From CAVWSM01 sp963799425 (GTDB lineage Bacteria; Actinomycetota; Actinomycetes; Jiangellales; Jiangellaceae): 64,000 nt of DNA. Shown in pieces: positions 8,216-17,222 of the stretch (positions are counted from its first letter, which is position 1; each line of letters opens with the position of its first letter). The translations under genes were made by a program, and so were the position numbers. Below the pieces are notes generated by a model, which worked only from the letters and a program-made list of their open reading frames with translations, searched no databases and was not told the DNA's origin. The DNA lies in assembly GCA_963799425.1 (NCBI GenBank), contig CAWCXA010000001.1:62001-126000 (forward strand), given 5' to 3'.

Positions 8216-8856
8216 GCCACTTCGCCGGCATCCCGATCGACGCACTCGACTTCTACGACGACCTCACTGCCGACAACACGAAGTCGTTCTGGACTGCCAA
8301 CAAGCAGCGGTACGAGGAGTCGGTCCGTGCGCCGATGCTCGCGCTGCTCGCCGACGTGGAGCCGGAGTTCGGTGCCAGCTCGCTGTTTCGGCCGTACCGT
8401 GACGTTCGCTTCAGCAAGGACAAGAGTCCCTACAAGACACATCAGGGCGGCTTCGTCGAAGTCGTGCCTGGCATCGGGTGGTACGTGCACGTCGACGCTG
8501 AGGGTCTCTTCGTCGCTGCCGGGTTCCACGGGCACGATACGGCTCAGGTAACCCGGTTCCGGGAGAGCGTCGACGAGGACGTCCGCGGCAAGCTCCTCGC
8601 GCAGATCGTCGAGTCACTGCGCGCTAACTCGTACGAAGTCAGCGGCGACCGGCTCAAGACGCGCCCACGCGGCTACGCAGAGGATCACCCGCGGCTCGAG
8701 CTGCTCCGCCACAAAACCCTTACTGCGCAACGGTCGTACGGCAGCCCGCCGTGGCTCAGCACGCCGAAGGCGGTTACGCAGGTGCGCAAGGCGTGGCGCG
8801 ACATGCGGCCGCTCGTCGAGTGGGTCAGCGACAACGTTGGTCCGAACCAGGGATGA
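8212..8856 (+). CDS. DUF2461 domain-containing protein
   Basis: A 214-residue protein of the DUF2461/TIGR02453 family. The family pattern is visible as FYDDLTADNTKSFWTANK near the N-terminus, then SSLFRPYRDVRFSKDKSPYK around residues 61-80, and GWYVHVDAEGLFVAAG. The biochemical function of this family is not established. It is translationally coupled to hemB through a GTGA overlap, which suggests cotranscription but not necessarily a haem role. There is no signal peptide or membrane segment. It marks the edge of the conserved hem block; the convergent gene beyond belongs to the accessory region. Confidence 0.85.
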   Translation: MSHFAGIPIDALDFYDDLTADNTKSFWTANKQRYEESVRAPMLALLADVEPEFGASSLFRPYRDVRFSKDKSPYKTHQGGFVEVVPGIGWYVHVDAEGLFVAAGFHGHDTAQVTRFRESVDEDVRGKLLAQIVESLRANSYEVSGDRLKTRPRGYAEDHPRLELLRHKTLTAQRSYGSPPWLSTPKAVTQVRKAWRDMRPLVEWVSDNVGPNQG

Positions 8857-8892
8857 CTCGAGGGTCAGCGACTCCGGCGAGTTGCTGTGGTT

Positions 8893-10047
8893 TCAGCGCA
8901 GCTTGCTGAAGAACTCCCGGACGTCGTCGACGAGCAGGTCGGGGGCCTCCATGGCAGCGAAGTGTCCGCCGCGACCGAATTCGGACCAGTGCACGACTGT
9001 GTGCTCGAGCTCGACAGTGCGCCGTATCGACACATCCATGGGAAACACCGCGACCCCGGTCGGCACCGCGGAACGCTCACTCGCGCCCCAGGCACCGGCA
9101 TGCGCGGTCTCGTAGTAGCTGTTGGCCGATGACCCGGCGGTGCCGGTCAGCCAATACAGCATCACGTTGGTGAGCAACAGATCGCGGTCCACGGCGTCCT
9201 CGGGCAGTTCGGCCGCCGGATCGGTCCACTCCTTGAACTTCTCCACGATCCAGGCCAACTGCCCGACCGGGGAGTCGTGCAGCCCGTGCGCCAGGGTCTG
9301 CGGTCGGCTGATCTGGATCATCACGTAGCCGGACCCCTCGGTCTTCAGGTACTGCAAGTGCTCAAGTCGCGCACGCTCGGCCTCGGTCAGCTGCCCCACC
9401 TCGTCCGTGGTGACCTCGGTGAACGCGGAAAGCCCGTTCGCGTGCACGCCGACGACCTTGTCGGGGTTTAGCCGGCCCAGCCCCGGTGAGATGACCGCAC
9501 CGGTGTCGCCGCCTTGCGCGCCGTAGCGGGCGTAGCCGAGCCGGTTCATCAGCTCAGCGAACGCCCTTGTTACCCGGTTGGTGTCCCAGCCTGCCTCGCC
9601 GGTCGGCCCGGAGAACCCGCTGCCGGGGATCGACGGGATAACCAGGTGGAACGCGTCTGCCGGGTCGCCGCCATGTGCCCTGGGATCGGTCAGCGGTCCG
9701 ATGACGTTCAGGAACTCCACGATCGAGCCGGGCCAGCCGTGGGTCAGGATCAGAGGCAGCGCGTTCGGCTCGGCCGAGCGAACGTGCAGGAAGTGGATGG
9801 TTTGCCCGTCGATCTCAGTGGTGAATTGCGGGTACTTGTTCAGCTCACGCTCGTAGACGCGCCAGTCGTAGCCATCGCGCCAGTACTCGGCCAGCCCCTT
9901 GAGGTAGCTCACCGGCACTCCGCGGCTCCAGCCGACATCGGGCAGATCCGCGGCCCACCGGGTTCTGGCGAGCCGATCCCGCAGGTCGTCCAGGTCAGCC
10001 TGGGGAATGTCGACGGTGAAGGGCCGGATCTCGCTGTTGTTCTCCAT
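8893..10047 (-). CDS. Epoxide hydrolase family alpha/beta hydrolase
   Basis: A 384-residue alpha/beta hydrolase with the N-terminal epoxide-hydrolase domain (residues ~5-110, with DDLRDRLARTRWA and WRVYERELNKYPQFTTEIDG). The oxyanion HGWPGS motif follows near residue 124. The nucleophile elbow AQGGDTGAVIS holds the catalytic Asp. The C-terminal histidine lies in WSEFGRGGHFAAMEAPDLL. This layout is typical of EHN-type epoxide hydrolases, some of which act on juvenile hormone, antibiotics or xenobiotic epoxides. The natural substrate here is unknown. It is divergent from the WYL regulator at 10111, which is a plausible regulator for it. Confidence 0.9.
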   Translation of the reverse strand: MENNSEIRPFTVDIPQADLDDLRDRLARTRWAADLPDVGWSRGVPVSYLKGLAEYWRDGYDWRVYERELNKYPQFTTEIDGQTIHFLHVRSAEPNALPLILTHGWPGSIVEFLNVIGPLTDPRAHGGDPADAFHLVIPSIPGSGFSGPTGEAGWDTNRVTRAFAELMNRLGYARYGAQGGDTGAVISPGLGRLNPDKVVGVHANGLSAFTEVTTDEVGQLTEAERARLEHLQYLKTEGSGYVMIQISRPQTLAHGLHDSPVGQLAWIVEKFKEWTDPAAELPEDAVDRDLLLTNVMLYWLTGTAGSSANSYYETAHAGAWGASERSAVPTGVAVFPMDVSIRRTVELEHTVVHWSEFGRGGHFAAMEAPDLLVDDVREFFSKLR

Positions 10048-10110
10048 GCCGACAACTCTAGAAGGCGGTTAGGTCAGGTTCGGTCCTAGGCCAATGGCAG
10101 ACTTCACACC

Positions 10111-11061
10111 ATGTGGGAAACCTCGGCACGGCTGCTGCGACTGCTCTCGCTCCTGCAGGCCCGACGCGACTGGTCGGGCGCCGAACTGGCCGAGCGACTG
10201 GAGATCACTCCGCGCACCGTGCGCCGCGATATCGACCGGCTGCGCGGACTCGGCTACCCAGTGCTGGCCACCGCGGGCGCCGCCGGCTACCGGCTGGGTG
10301 CCGGCGCGGACATGCCCCCGCTGCTGCTCGACGACGACGAAGCCGTCGCGGTCGCGATGGGCCTGCGCACGGCCGCTGGCGGTTCGATCACCGGCATCGA
10401 AGAGACCTCGGTGCGCGCCCTGGCCAAGCTCGAGCAGGTGCTGCCGTCTCGACTGCGCCACCGGATCAACGCTCTGCAGTCGGTGACGGTGCCGATGGCC
10501 AACACCGGCCCCACCGTCGACCCGAGCACTCTCACCGCCATCGCCGCCGCCTGCCGCGACTCGCTGCGCCTGCGCTTCGACTACCGCACCCACGACGGAA
10601 CCAGAAGCATCCGCACGACCGAGCCGCACCGGCTGGTGCACACGGGCCGGCGCTGGTACCTACTCGGCTGGGACGTCGACCGCGAGGACTGGCGCACCTA
10701 CCGTGTGGACCGCCTCGACCCGCGCACGCCCACGGGCCCTCGGTTCACCCCGCGCACCCCGCCAGATCCCGACATCAGCGGCTACACCTCGCGGGCGATC
10801 TCCACGTCGGCCTACCGCTACCAGGCCCGGTTCACCCTGCACGTCAGCGCCGAGACCGCCGCGGAGCGGATCGCCCCCACCACCGGCGCACTGGAGCCGA
10901 TCGACGAGCACAGCTGCACGCTGCGGGCAGGGTCCAACTCGCTGGACGAGTTGGCCATCTACGTGACAACCAAAGGGTTCGAGTTCCAGGTGCATGAACC
11001 CCCGGAGCTTGTAGAGCACGTCAGGACGCTGGCAGCCCGGCTCGCCGCCGCGACGGCCTAG
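10111..11061 (+). CDS. YafY-type HTH/WYL-domain transcriptional regulator
   Basis: 316 residues. An N-terminal DeoR/HTH_11-like winged helix (residues 1-60, AELAERLEITPRTVRRDIDRL) is followed by a WYL domain (about 140-225, with PHRLVHTGRRWYLLGWDVDR) and a WCX C-terminal extension. WYL domains bind small ligands or nucleic acid. Divergent placement 63 bases from the epoxide-hydrolase gene suggests local control. It is strikingly similar in sequence and length to the second WYL regulator at 17223, so the two look like paralogues. Confidence 0.92.
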   Translation: MWETSARLLRLLSLLQARRDWSGAELAERLEITPRTVRRDIDRLRGLGYPVLATAGAAGYRLGAGADMPPLLLDDDEAVAVAMGLRTAAGGSITGIEETSVRALAKLEQVLPSRLRHRINALQSVTVPMANTGPTVDPSTLTAIAAACRDSLRLRFDYRTHDGTRSIRTTEPHRLVHTGRRWYLLGWDVDREDWRTYRVDRLDPRTPTGPRFTPRTPPDPDISGYTSRAISTSAYRYQARFTLHVSAETAAERIAPTTGALEPIDEHSCTLRAGSNSLDELAIYVTTKGFEFQVHEPPELVEHVRTLAARLAAATA

Positions 11062-11359
11062 TACCGCAGTCATCCGGCCTGATCCCAGCCCAAATTGATC
11101 GCCGATCAGCGTGTCCTGCTGGTTGCTCATGCCCGCGGCACCAACGGCTCACTTGAACGTTCCTGCTAGCCGGTACGCCGGGTTGCAGTCAGCCGGGAAC
11201 CTGCGTGGGTGCTGGCCATGGCGACGCTGGGCCGCTCCCGCGGGACTGTGAGGGAGGTCGCAGATGCGGGTGCCCACCAGCGCTGGGAGAGCGCATGAGG
11301 ACGCGGGCAACTTAGAGCTGGTGCTCCATCCCTTCGAGGCCGAGTTGACCGCGCCGAAG
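11062..11359. other. Intergenic region upstream of sugar ABC operon
   Basis: About 300 bases between the WYL gene and the sugar transporter with no convincing reading frame on either strand. It should hold the promoter of the ABC operon. A GAACGTTC palindrome sits near 11154 and AGCGCTGGGAGAGCGC near 11280. Neither is enough to name a regulator. Confidence 0.4.
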
Positions 11360-11375
11360 GGTTGCCGTGGCAACC
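11360..11375. promoter_or_regulatory. 16-bp palindrome before sugar ABC operon
   Basis: GGTTGCCGTGGCAACC consists of perfect 7-bp arms around a GT centre. It lies 40 bases upstream of the ATG of the substrate-binding protein, where a repressor or activator operator is expected. The cognate regulator is not evident; no LacI or ROK gene adjoins this operon. Confidence 0.4.
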
Positions 11376-11415
11376 GCCGCGGCCGATAACTGCAGCGATA
11401 GGGAAGGACGCAACG

Positions 11416-12525
11416 ATGCGAACAACTCTCCGAACGGCCGTGGCGATGACTGGAGCCTGTGCCGCACTGGTGGCGGGACTGGCGGGCTGCGGCAACAGCA
11501 GCAGCCCCTCGACCGGCTCATCGGGCAGTGCCGCGCCCTCGAACAACAAGGTGGGCATCCTGTTGCCGGACACCGCGTCGTCCCCGCGCTGGGTGTCGGC
11601 GGACCCCGACGAGCTCAGCAAACAGTGCACCAAGTTCAAGCTCGACTGTTCCATAGACAACGCAAACGGAAGCGCGACCACCCAGCAGGCACAGGCGCAG
11701 GCCCTCATCAACTCCGGCGTCGGGGTCCTCCTGGTCGTCAACCTGGATTCGGGCTCCGGCAAGGCCATCCAGGACCTCGCCCAACAGCACAACGTGGTCA
11801 CGATCGACTACGACCGGCTGACGGCCGGGGGCAGCGCTTCGTACTACGTGTCATACGACAACGTGAAGGTCGGCGAGGACCAGGGCACGGCGCTGACCGA
11901 GTGCTCGCAGGTGAAGGATCAGAGCGCGGTCAACTACGTCGAGATCGACGGAGCGCCGACCGATAACAACGCCACGCTGTTCGCGCAGGGCTACAACTCG
12001 GTGCTGTCGAAGCAGAGCGGCTGGACGAAGCTCGCCGACCAGACCGGCAACTGGGACGCGGCTACCGCACAGACGGTGTTCACCACGATGCTCGGCCAGA
12101 ACCCCGACATCAATGCGGTCATGGTTGCGAACGACACGATGGCGCAGTCGGTCATCAACGTGCTGACTTCCCAGGGCCTCGCGGGCAAGGTGGCGGTGTC
12201 TGGGCAGGACGCCACCGCCGGCGGCCTCGACAACGTCATGGCCGGCACCCAGTGCTTCACCATCTACAAGCCCGTCGCCGGTGAGGCAGACGTAGCGATC
12301 AAGCTGGCCAGCCAGATCCTCGCGGGGGAGAAGCCCAAGGCGCCGACGACGACCAAGGACCCGACGTCCGGGCGCGAGGTCCCCTCGTTCCTGGCCGACC
12401 CGACCGTGATCACCACGTCGAACGTGGCTCTTCCGGTGACCGACGGCTACGTGACAGCCGCGGCCGTCTGCTCGACACCCGCCCTTGTGACTCTATGCAC
12501 GGCCAACGGGATCAAGACCTCGTGA
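11416..12525 (+). CDS. Xylose-type sugar ABC transporter, substrate-binding lipoprotein
   Basis: A periplasmic-binding-protein type I lipoprotein, 369 residues. The ATG at 11416, preceded by GGAAGGA, gives a normal signal peptide ending in the lipobox LAGC (Cys at about residue 23); an upstream in-frame ATG at 11362 would bury it. The mature part begins KVGILLPDTASSPRW and has the sequence character of XylF-like binding proteins (DYDRLTAGG, CFTIYKPVAGEAD, and a C-terminal cysteine-containing TAAAVCSTP). It delivers a sugar, possibly xylose or another monosaccharide, to the permease encoded downstream. No sugar kinase or isomerase gene adjoins, so the substrate is not fixed by context. Confidence 0.88.
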   Translation: MRTTLRTAVAMTGACAALVAGLAGCGNSSSPSTGSSGSAAPSNNKVGILLPDTASSPRWVSADPDELSKQCTKFKLDCSIDNANGSATTQQAQAQALINSGVGVLLVVNLDSGSGKAIQDLAQQHNVVTIDYDRLTAGGSASYYVSYDNVKVGEDQGTALTECSQVKDQSAVNYVEIDGAPTDNNATLFAQGYNSVLSKQSGWTKLADQTGNWDAATAQTVFTTMLGQNPDINAVMVANDTMAQSVINVLTSQGLAGKVAVSGQDATAGGLDNVMAGTQCFTIYKPVAGEADVAIKLASQILAGEKPKAPTTTKDPTSGREVPSFLADPTVITTSNVALPVTDGYVTAAAVCSTPALVTLCTANGIKTS

Positions 12526-12536
12526 CCGTGTCGACC

Positions 12537-12570
12537 CGTGGGGTTGGGGCTGTCCGGCTCCAACCCCACG
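12537..12570 (+). terminator. Intercistronic stem-loop after binding-protein gene
   Basis: A 14-bp stem with one mismatch (CGTGGGGTTGGGGC and its partner at 12557-12570) around a 6-base loop, starting 11 bases after the binding-protein stop. No T-run follows, so it is more likely an mRNA-stabilising or partial-attenuation hairpin. Such hairpins commonly keep binding-protein mRNA more abundant than the transporter mRNA. Confidence 0.6.
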
Positions 12571-12593
12571 ACCATCAGAACAGGTGACACGAC

Positions 12594-13379
12594 ATGACCA
12601 CGATTCCGGAGCTGGAGCTGCGGGGCGTCGACAAGTCGTTTGGACCGGTCCATGTGTTGTCGTCGGTGAATTTCACCGCGAACGCGGGGGAGGTGACTGC
12701 CCTCGTCGGAGACAACGGAGCAGGAAAGACGACGTTGGTGAAATGTATCGGCGGTATCTACAGCGTTGATGCCGGCGAGCTGATCTTCGAAGGTAAGCCC
12801 CACGGCATTCACGGGCCGCGGGACGCTGCGATGCTCGGAGTCGAGATCGTTTATCAGGATCTCGCGCTCGCCGACAACCTTGACATCGTCCAGAACATGT
12901 TCCTCGGCCGCGAGGAGCTCACCGGGCGGCGCACGCTCAACGAGAACTCGATGGAGAAGCTGGCGCAACAGGCGCTTACATCGTTGTCGGTGCGGACTGT
13001 CCGATCGGTACGGCAACTCGTGGCGAGCCTGTCCGGCGGCCAGCGCCAGACCGTGGCGATCGCCAAGTCGGTGCTCTGGAAGTCGAAGATCGTCATCCTC
13101 GACGAGCCGACCGCCTCCCTCGGCGTGGCCCAGACCGCGCAGGTTCTCGATCTGGTCCGCCGGCTCGCCGAGCAGCAGGTGGCCGTAATCCTCGTGTCGC
13201 ACAACATGAACGACGTCATGAAGGTCGCCGACTCCATCGCCGTGCTCTACCTAGGCCGGATGGCTGCACAGGTCAGACGCAAGGACGTGACCCAGACGCA
13301 GGTGGTCGAGCTGATCACCGCGGGCCGTTCGGATGATCTCGGGCTGTCCCCCGACGAGTCGGTCGGAGCGGCCGTATGA
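12594..13379 (+). CDS. Sugar ABC transporter, ATP-binding protein
   Basis: 261 residues with a single nucleotide-binding domain: Walker A GDNGAGKTTL (39-48), Q-loop near VYQDLALADN, signature LSGGQRQTVAIAKS, Walker B IVILDEPTASLG, and the H-loop VSHNMNDVMK. Most ATPases of the ribose/xylose class (RbsA, XylG) are tandem double-domain proteins of about 500 residues, so this is the half-size form, expected to work as a homodimer. It ends with an ATGA overlap to the permease gene. It energises uptake of the sugar bound by the lipoprotein upstream. Confidence 0.92.
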   Translation: MTTIPELELRGVDKSFGPVHVLSSVNFTANAGEVTALVGDNGAGKTTLVKCIGGIYSVDAGELIFEGKPHGIHGPRDAAMLGVEIVYQDLALADNLDIVQNMFLGREELTGRRTLNENSMEKLAQQALTSLSVRTVRSVRQLVASLSGGQRQTVAIAKSVLWKSKIVILDEPTASLGVAQTAQVLDLVRRLAEQQVAVILVSHNMNDVMKVADSIAVLYLGRMAAQVRRKDVTQTQVVELITAGRSDDLGLSPDESVGAAV

Positions 13380-14662
13380 GCGCACAGACTGACGAGATCG
13401 TCGCCCAGCAAGGGCCGGAGGATCGGCGGCCAGCGGAGGGACTGGCCTCGCTGGGCGCGTACACCAGGGGCTATTTTGCCCGGGTCCGTGGCGGTGAGCT
13501 GGGCTCAATCCCGGCGCTGGTCGGACTTGCTGTCATCACCATCTTTTTCGCCGTGGTGCATCAGGGCTTCCTGACCGCCTACAACTTTGAGGCGCTGGTG
13601 ATCCAGGCGGCGCCGATCATCGTCATGGCGATGGGCCTGGTCTTCGTGCTGCTCCTCGGTGAGATCGACCTCTCCGCCGGCACCACCGGAGGCCTGTGCT
13701 CGGCGATCATGGCCGTGCTGCTGCTGCGGCACGATGTGACCTGGTGGCTGGCGCTCGCCGCCGGCCTGTTCGCGGGCCTCGTTATCGGCTTCGGCATGGG
13801 ATGGCTGCGCGCCCGCGTCGGTATCCCATCGTTCGTCATCACGCTGGCGACGTTCCTGGCGTTCCAAGGCGTCACGCTGATCCTCGTCGGCGGACAGGGC
13901 TCGCTGATCCTGCCTGCCGACACACCCCTGATCAAGCTGGAGAACAGCTTCGTACCGCTGTGGCTCGGGTGGACCTTGCTCGCGCTGTTCGTCATCGGGT
14001 ACGCCGCTATCAAGGTGGGCGACGCGATCGGGCGGCGCCGGGCCGGACTCTCTCGCGTACCGTTCACGGTGATCGCCGCCAAGGTTGTCGCGCTCGCGGC
14101 AGTTGGAGCGGGGTTCACATATGTGATGGGCATCAATCGCAACCTGACCGCCAATGCGTTCTTCAGCAACAAGGCGCAGGGCATGCCATGGGTTGTCGTC
14201 CTGCTAGTGATCCTGTTCGTGGTGTGGAACTTCGTGCTCAGCCGGACGCGTTACGGCCGGCATGTGTACGCCGTCGGCGGCAACGAGGAGGCGTCGCGAC
14301 GCGCGGGGATCGTCGTTTCTCGCGTCCGGATCTCCGTGTTCGTCATCTGCTCCGGTATGGCCGCAGTATCCGGCCTGGTCGCCGCCTCCCTGCTGCAGTC
14401 GGTGCAGTCGAACGCCGGCGCCGGAAACACACTTTTGCTCGCCGTTGGTGCGGCAGTGATCGGTGGCACCTCACTGTTCGGCGGGCGCGGCCGAATCATC
14501 GACGCCGTTCTCGGCGGCCTCGTCGTCGCGGTCATCACCAACGGTATGAGCGACCTCATCCAGGGGGCGAACTCGGCGGGCTACCAATGGATCGTCACCG
14601 GCGCCGTCCTGCTGCTCGCCGCAGGTTTCGATGCGGTCGTCCGCCGGCGGCGGGCCGGCTGA
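13376..14662 (+). CDS. Sugar ABC transporter, permease (XylH-like)
   Basis: A 428-residue inner-membrane permease of the RbsC/XylH type with about ten or more hydrophobic segments starting near residue 41. The conserved LLGEIDLSAGTTGG and the GGTSLFGGRGRIIDAVLGGL region of sugar permeases are both clear. The first 40 residues are a soluble tail. The length, larger than RbsC (~320), is like XylH. It is translationally coupled to the ATPase gene. With the two genes upstream it makes a complete importer. Confidence 0.92.
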   Translation: MSAQTDEIVAQQGPEDRRPAEGLASLGAYTRGYFARVRGGELGSIPALVGLAVITIFFAVVHQGFLTAYNFEALVIQAAPIIVMAMGLVFVLLLGEIDLSAGTTGGLCSAIMAVLLLRHDVTWWLALAAGLFAGLVIGFGMGWLRARVGIPSFVITLATFLAFQGVTLILVGGQGSLILPADTPLIKLENSFVPLWLGWTLLALFVIGYAAIKVGDAIGRRRAGLSRVPFTVIAAKVVALAAVGAGFTYVMGINRNLTANAFFSNKAQGMPWVVVLLVILFVVWNFVLSRTRYGRHVYAVGGNEEASRRAGIVVSRVRISVFVICSGMAAVSGLVAASLLQSVQSNAGAGNTLLLAVGAAVIGGTSLFGGRGRIIDAVLGGLVVAVITNGMSDLIQGANSAGYQWIVTGAVLLLAAGFDAVVRRRRAG

Positions 14663-14701
14663 GCGGGCTTACACAACCGGGATCACCCGGAGAGGAGAAT
14701 C

Positions 14702-15544
14702 ATGAACGTTCTCATAATTGTCATTGTCGTCATCGTCGTCTTGGTGCTGATTGGGGCGTTGTCGGTTCGGATCGTCCAACAGTACGAATCAGGTGTCCTG
14801 TTCCGACTCGGACGTGTCGTCGGTGTGCGAAAGCCGGGCTTGACGTTCATCATCCCGGTCATCGACGTGCTCCGCAGGGTTAGCCTGCGCATTGTCACGA
14901 TGCCCATCCAATCGCAGGGCATCATCACGCGCGACAACGTCAGCGTGGACGTCTCCGCGGTCGCTTACTATCAGGTGGTCGACGCCGTCAAGTCGGTTGT
15001 CGCCATTGAGAATGTTGGGGCGGCCATCAACCAGATCGCGCAAACCACCCTGCGCAAAGTGGTCGGCCAGCACACCCTCGACGAGACGCTGGCCGAGACC
15101 GATCGGATCAACGTCAACATCCGCGAGATCCTTGACGTGCAGACCGCCGAATGGGGCGTCGTCGTCACCCTCGTTGAGCTCAAGGACATCCAGCTGCCCG
15201 AAAGCATGAAGCGAGCCATGGCACGCCAGGCCGAAGCCGAGCGGGAGAAGCGCGCGAAGATCATCGCCGCCGAAGGAGAGTCCCTAGCGGCCGACGCCCT
15301 CGGCACTGCCGCCGACATCATGCTCGCTCACCCTCTGGCCCTGCAGCTCCGCAACCTGCAGACCCTCGTCGAGATCGGGGTCGACAAGAACAGCACGGTG
15401 GTCTTCCCCGCACCGTTGATGAGCACCATCGGGGAGCTGGGGGAGTTCCTGAGCCGAGAGACCGCTCAAGCCGCGGCGGCCTCCACGGCACCGGCGCCCC
15501 GCCCGGCAACCAACGGAACCCCTACGGACACTGCCCGACGATGA
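14702..15544 (+). CDS. Slipin/SPFH (band 7) family protein
   Basis: 280 residues. An N-terminal hydrophobic helix (2-22) anchors the protein and is followed by an SPFH/band-7 domain (VQQYESGVLFRLGRVVGVRKPG; DVSAVAYYQVVDA; VTLVELKDIQLPESMKRAM). A helical EAEREKRAKIIAAEGE segment precedes an alanine/proline-rich tail. Slipins assemble into membrane microdomain scaffolds and often pair with NfeD proteases, none of which is present here. The start follows AGAGGAG by a few bases. It lies 39 bases after the permease gene and may be cotranscribed, but a functional link to sugar import is unproven. Confidence 0.9.
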   Translation: MNVLIIVIVVIVVLVLIGALSVRIVQQYESGVLFRLGRVVGVRKPGLTFIIPVIDVLRRVSLRIVTMPIQSQGIITRDNVSVDVSAVAYYQVVDAVKSVVAIENVGAAINQIAQTTLRKVVGQHTLDETLAETDRINVNIREILDVQTAEWGVVVTLVELKDIQLPESMKRAMARQAEAEREKRAKIIAAEGESLAADALGTAADIMLAHPLALQLRNLQTLVEIGVDKNSTVVFPAPLMSTIGELGEFLSRETAQAAAASTAPAPRPATNGTPTDTARR

Positions 15545-15616
15545 CAGCACGCACAGCGCTCCGGTCCTGATCCTCATCAGCGTGGCCGTACGGCTTGCAG
15601 CCGCGAGCATTAATGC

Positions 15617-16201
15617 CTAAACGGACTGGCTGGTCACGATGTTGCTCTGTGCGGCCAGCAACTTCTGATGGACTTCGAGGTCGCACGGCGTGACGAGCAG
15701 CGACGCCAAGTGTGGGTAGGCGTCGACCATGCGGCGGGTCTGGGTGTGCCGGTAGCCGCGTCGTCCGTACCACGACCGGAGGAACTCCTTGCTTGGGTGC
15801 CGCCAGCTGCGCGGGACGAGCAGCTCGAGCTGGATGGCTCTCCTTCCGCGGCCCCTGCTGTATTGCTCGGCGAAGTCGACGAGGCTGCGGCCGATGCCGG
15901 TGCCCTGGTGATCGGGCGCAGCGACCAGCATCCCGAACTCGTTCGTGTCGGCGGAGATCCGACGGACGTGGACGCTGCCCACCACGTGCCCGCCCGGTGT
16001 GGTGGCGACGGCGATCTGACCGACCGCGATGAGCTGGGCGAGCTCGGCCGCCGTGGTCCGGGTGGCTCCGTCGCGCCACAGCCCGCTTTCCGCCGTTGCA
16101 TAGACGTCGTTGACGAGTGCGGTCAGCTGTCCGACGAGGCGAGCGTCGCGGCTGGCCGCCCCGTCCAACAGCTCGACGGCGATGTCGGTACTCATTGGCA
16201 T
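15617..16201 (-). CDS. GNAT family N-acetyltransferase
   Basis: About 194 residues from the ATG at 16201 (MPMSTDIAVELL); longer in-frame starts would cross the promoter of the divergent LysR gene. The GNAT acetyl-CoA loop is visible as LVAAPDHQGTGIGRSLVDFA (motif A, Q/RxxGxG/A), followed by a motif-B-like region GRRAIQLELLVPRSW and WYGRRGYRHTQTRRM. It probably acetylates a small molecule or a peptide amine. Divergent placement from the LysR regulator suggests that LysR controls it. It converges on the slipin gene. Confidence 0.82.
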   Translation of the reverse strand: MPMSTDIAVELLDGAASRDARLVGQLTALVNDVYATAESGLWRDGATRTTAAELAQLIAVGQIAVATTPGGHVVGSVHVRRISADTNEFGMLVAAPDHQGTGIGRSLVDFAEQYSRGRGRRAIQLELLVPRSWRHPSKEFLRSWYGRRGYRHTQTRRMVDAYPHLASLLVTPCDLEVHQKLLAAQSNIVTSQSV

Positions 16202-16256
16202 ACATCGAGCATGAACCCTCAGCATTGAGCGAAGCAATACATAGTTACGACCAGAC

Positions 16257-16275
16257 CGATCGTGTTCTACGATCG
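16257..16275. promoter_or_regulatory. Inverted repeat in LysR/GNAT intergenic region
   Basis: CGATCG-N7-CGATCG, a 19-bp inverted repeat ending 5 bases before the GTG of the LysR gene and lying between two divergent genes. Dyads of this kind in such positions are typical LysR autoregulatory sites, so it is a candidate binding site. The assignment is positional only. Confidence 0.4.
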
Positions 16276-16280
16276 TCGGT

Positions 16281-17153
16281 GTGGAGCTCCGCCAGCTCAG
16301 ATGTGTGGAGGCCGTGGCTCGCCACCGCCACTTCACGCGCGCTGCCGAGGAGCTTCATGTGGCCCAGTCGGCGCTGTCGCACCAGATCCGCCAGCTCGAG
16401 CGCGAGCTCGGCACACCGCTGTTCGAGCGCACGAGCCGGCGCGTCGCAGTCACCGAGGCGGGAAGCGCGATCGCCGCTCTCGCCCGCCGTGTCCTCGCGG
16501 AAGTCAACAGCGCACGAGCAGAGGTCGACGAGCTGCGTGGCGTCCTCCGCGGCCGCATCTGGATCGGTGCGCTCCTGCCCGCCGGCGACGTCGACGTTCC
16601 TGGGCTGCTGGCGCGGTTCAGTCAAGCTCACCCGGGCGTGGAGGTCGCTCTCAGCGAGGGCACCGCCGGCGACATGTTCCGCCGTCTGCTCGCCGATGAA
16701 CTTGATGCAGCCTTCTGTCTGCTGGCCGGCGAGACCCCCGACGAGCTGGCTGCCGAGCAACTCAGCCGCGACGAAGTGGTCGCCGCCTTCGCTCCTGACC
16801 GTGCCCCATCGGCGCCACATGTCACCGCCGCAGACCTCAGCAAGCTGCGAATCGTGGCGATGCGTCGCGGCTCGGCCATCACCTACGTCCTCGACCAGCT
16901 GTTCGCCGAGGCCGGCCAGCCACTCCAACTGGCCCTGGAGAGCGGCGACCCGTTCCTGCTCCGGTCCTTGGCCGCCCGTGGTTTTGCTACGGCGATACTC
17001 CCTCGCTCGCTGACCGCCCTGGACGGGCCTGCCATCGAGGTGCGCAGCCTGCACCCCGCCGCTCACCTACCCGTGGCGCTCGTCTGGCGCCGCGCCCGCA
17101 ACGTCCCTCCAGCTGCGCGCGCGTTCATCGAGTTCGTCCGACGCGAAGCGTGA
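16281..17153 (+). CDS. LysR family transcriptional regulator
   Basis: 290 residues, GTG start. A classic LysR N-terminal helix-turn-helix (residues 1-60: MELRQLRCVEAVARHRHFTR, AAEELHVAQSALSHQIRQLE) is followed by a linker helix and a two-lobed effector-binding domain beginning RIWIGALLPAGDVD. The family usually regulates a divergent neighbour in response to a small effector, here the acetyltransferase at 15617-16201. The effector is unknown. Confidence 0.93.
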   Translation: MELRQLRCVEAVARHRHFTRAAEELHVAQSALSHQIRQLERELGTPLFERTSRRVAVTEAGSAIAALARRVLAEVNSARAEVDELRGVLRGRIWIGALLPAGDVDVPGLLARFSQAHPGVEVALSEGTAGDMFRRLLADELDAAFCLLAGETPDELAAEQLSRDEVVAAFAPDRAPSAPHVTAADLSKLRIVAMRRGSAITYVLDQLFAEAGQPLQLALESGDPFLLRSLAARGFATAILPRSLTALDGPAIEVRSLHPAAHLPVALVWRRARNVPPAARAFIEFVRREA

Positions 17154-17222
17154 CCCTCCTCTGATGCCGCCGCAGGCGTCTTGCGGTCAGCCTTCGTCCG
17201 CAACTCCTGGCAGTCTGTGCAC

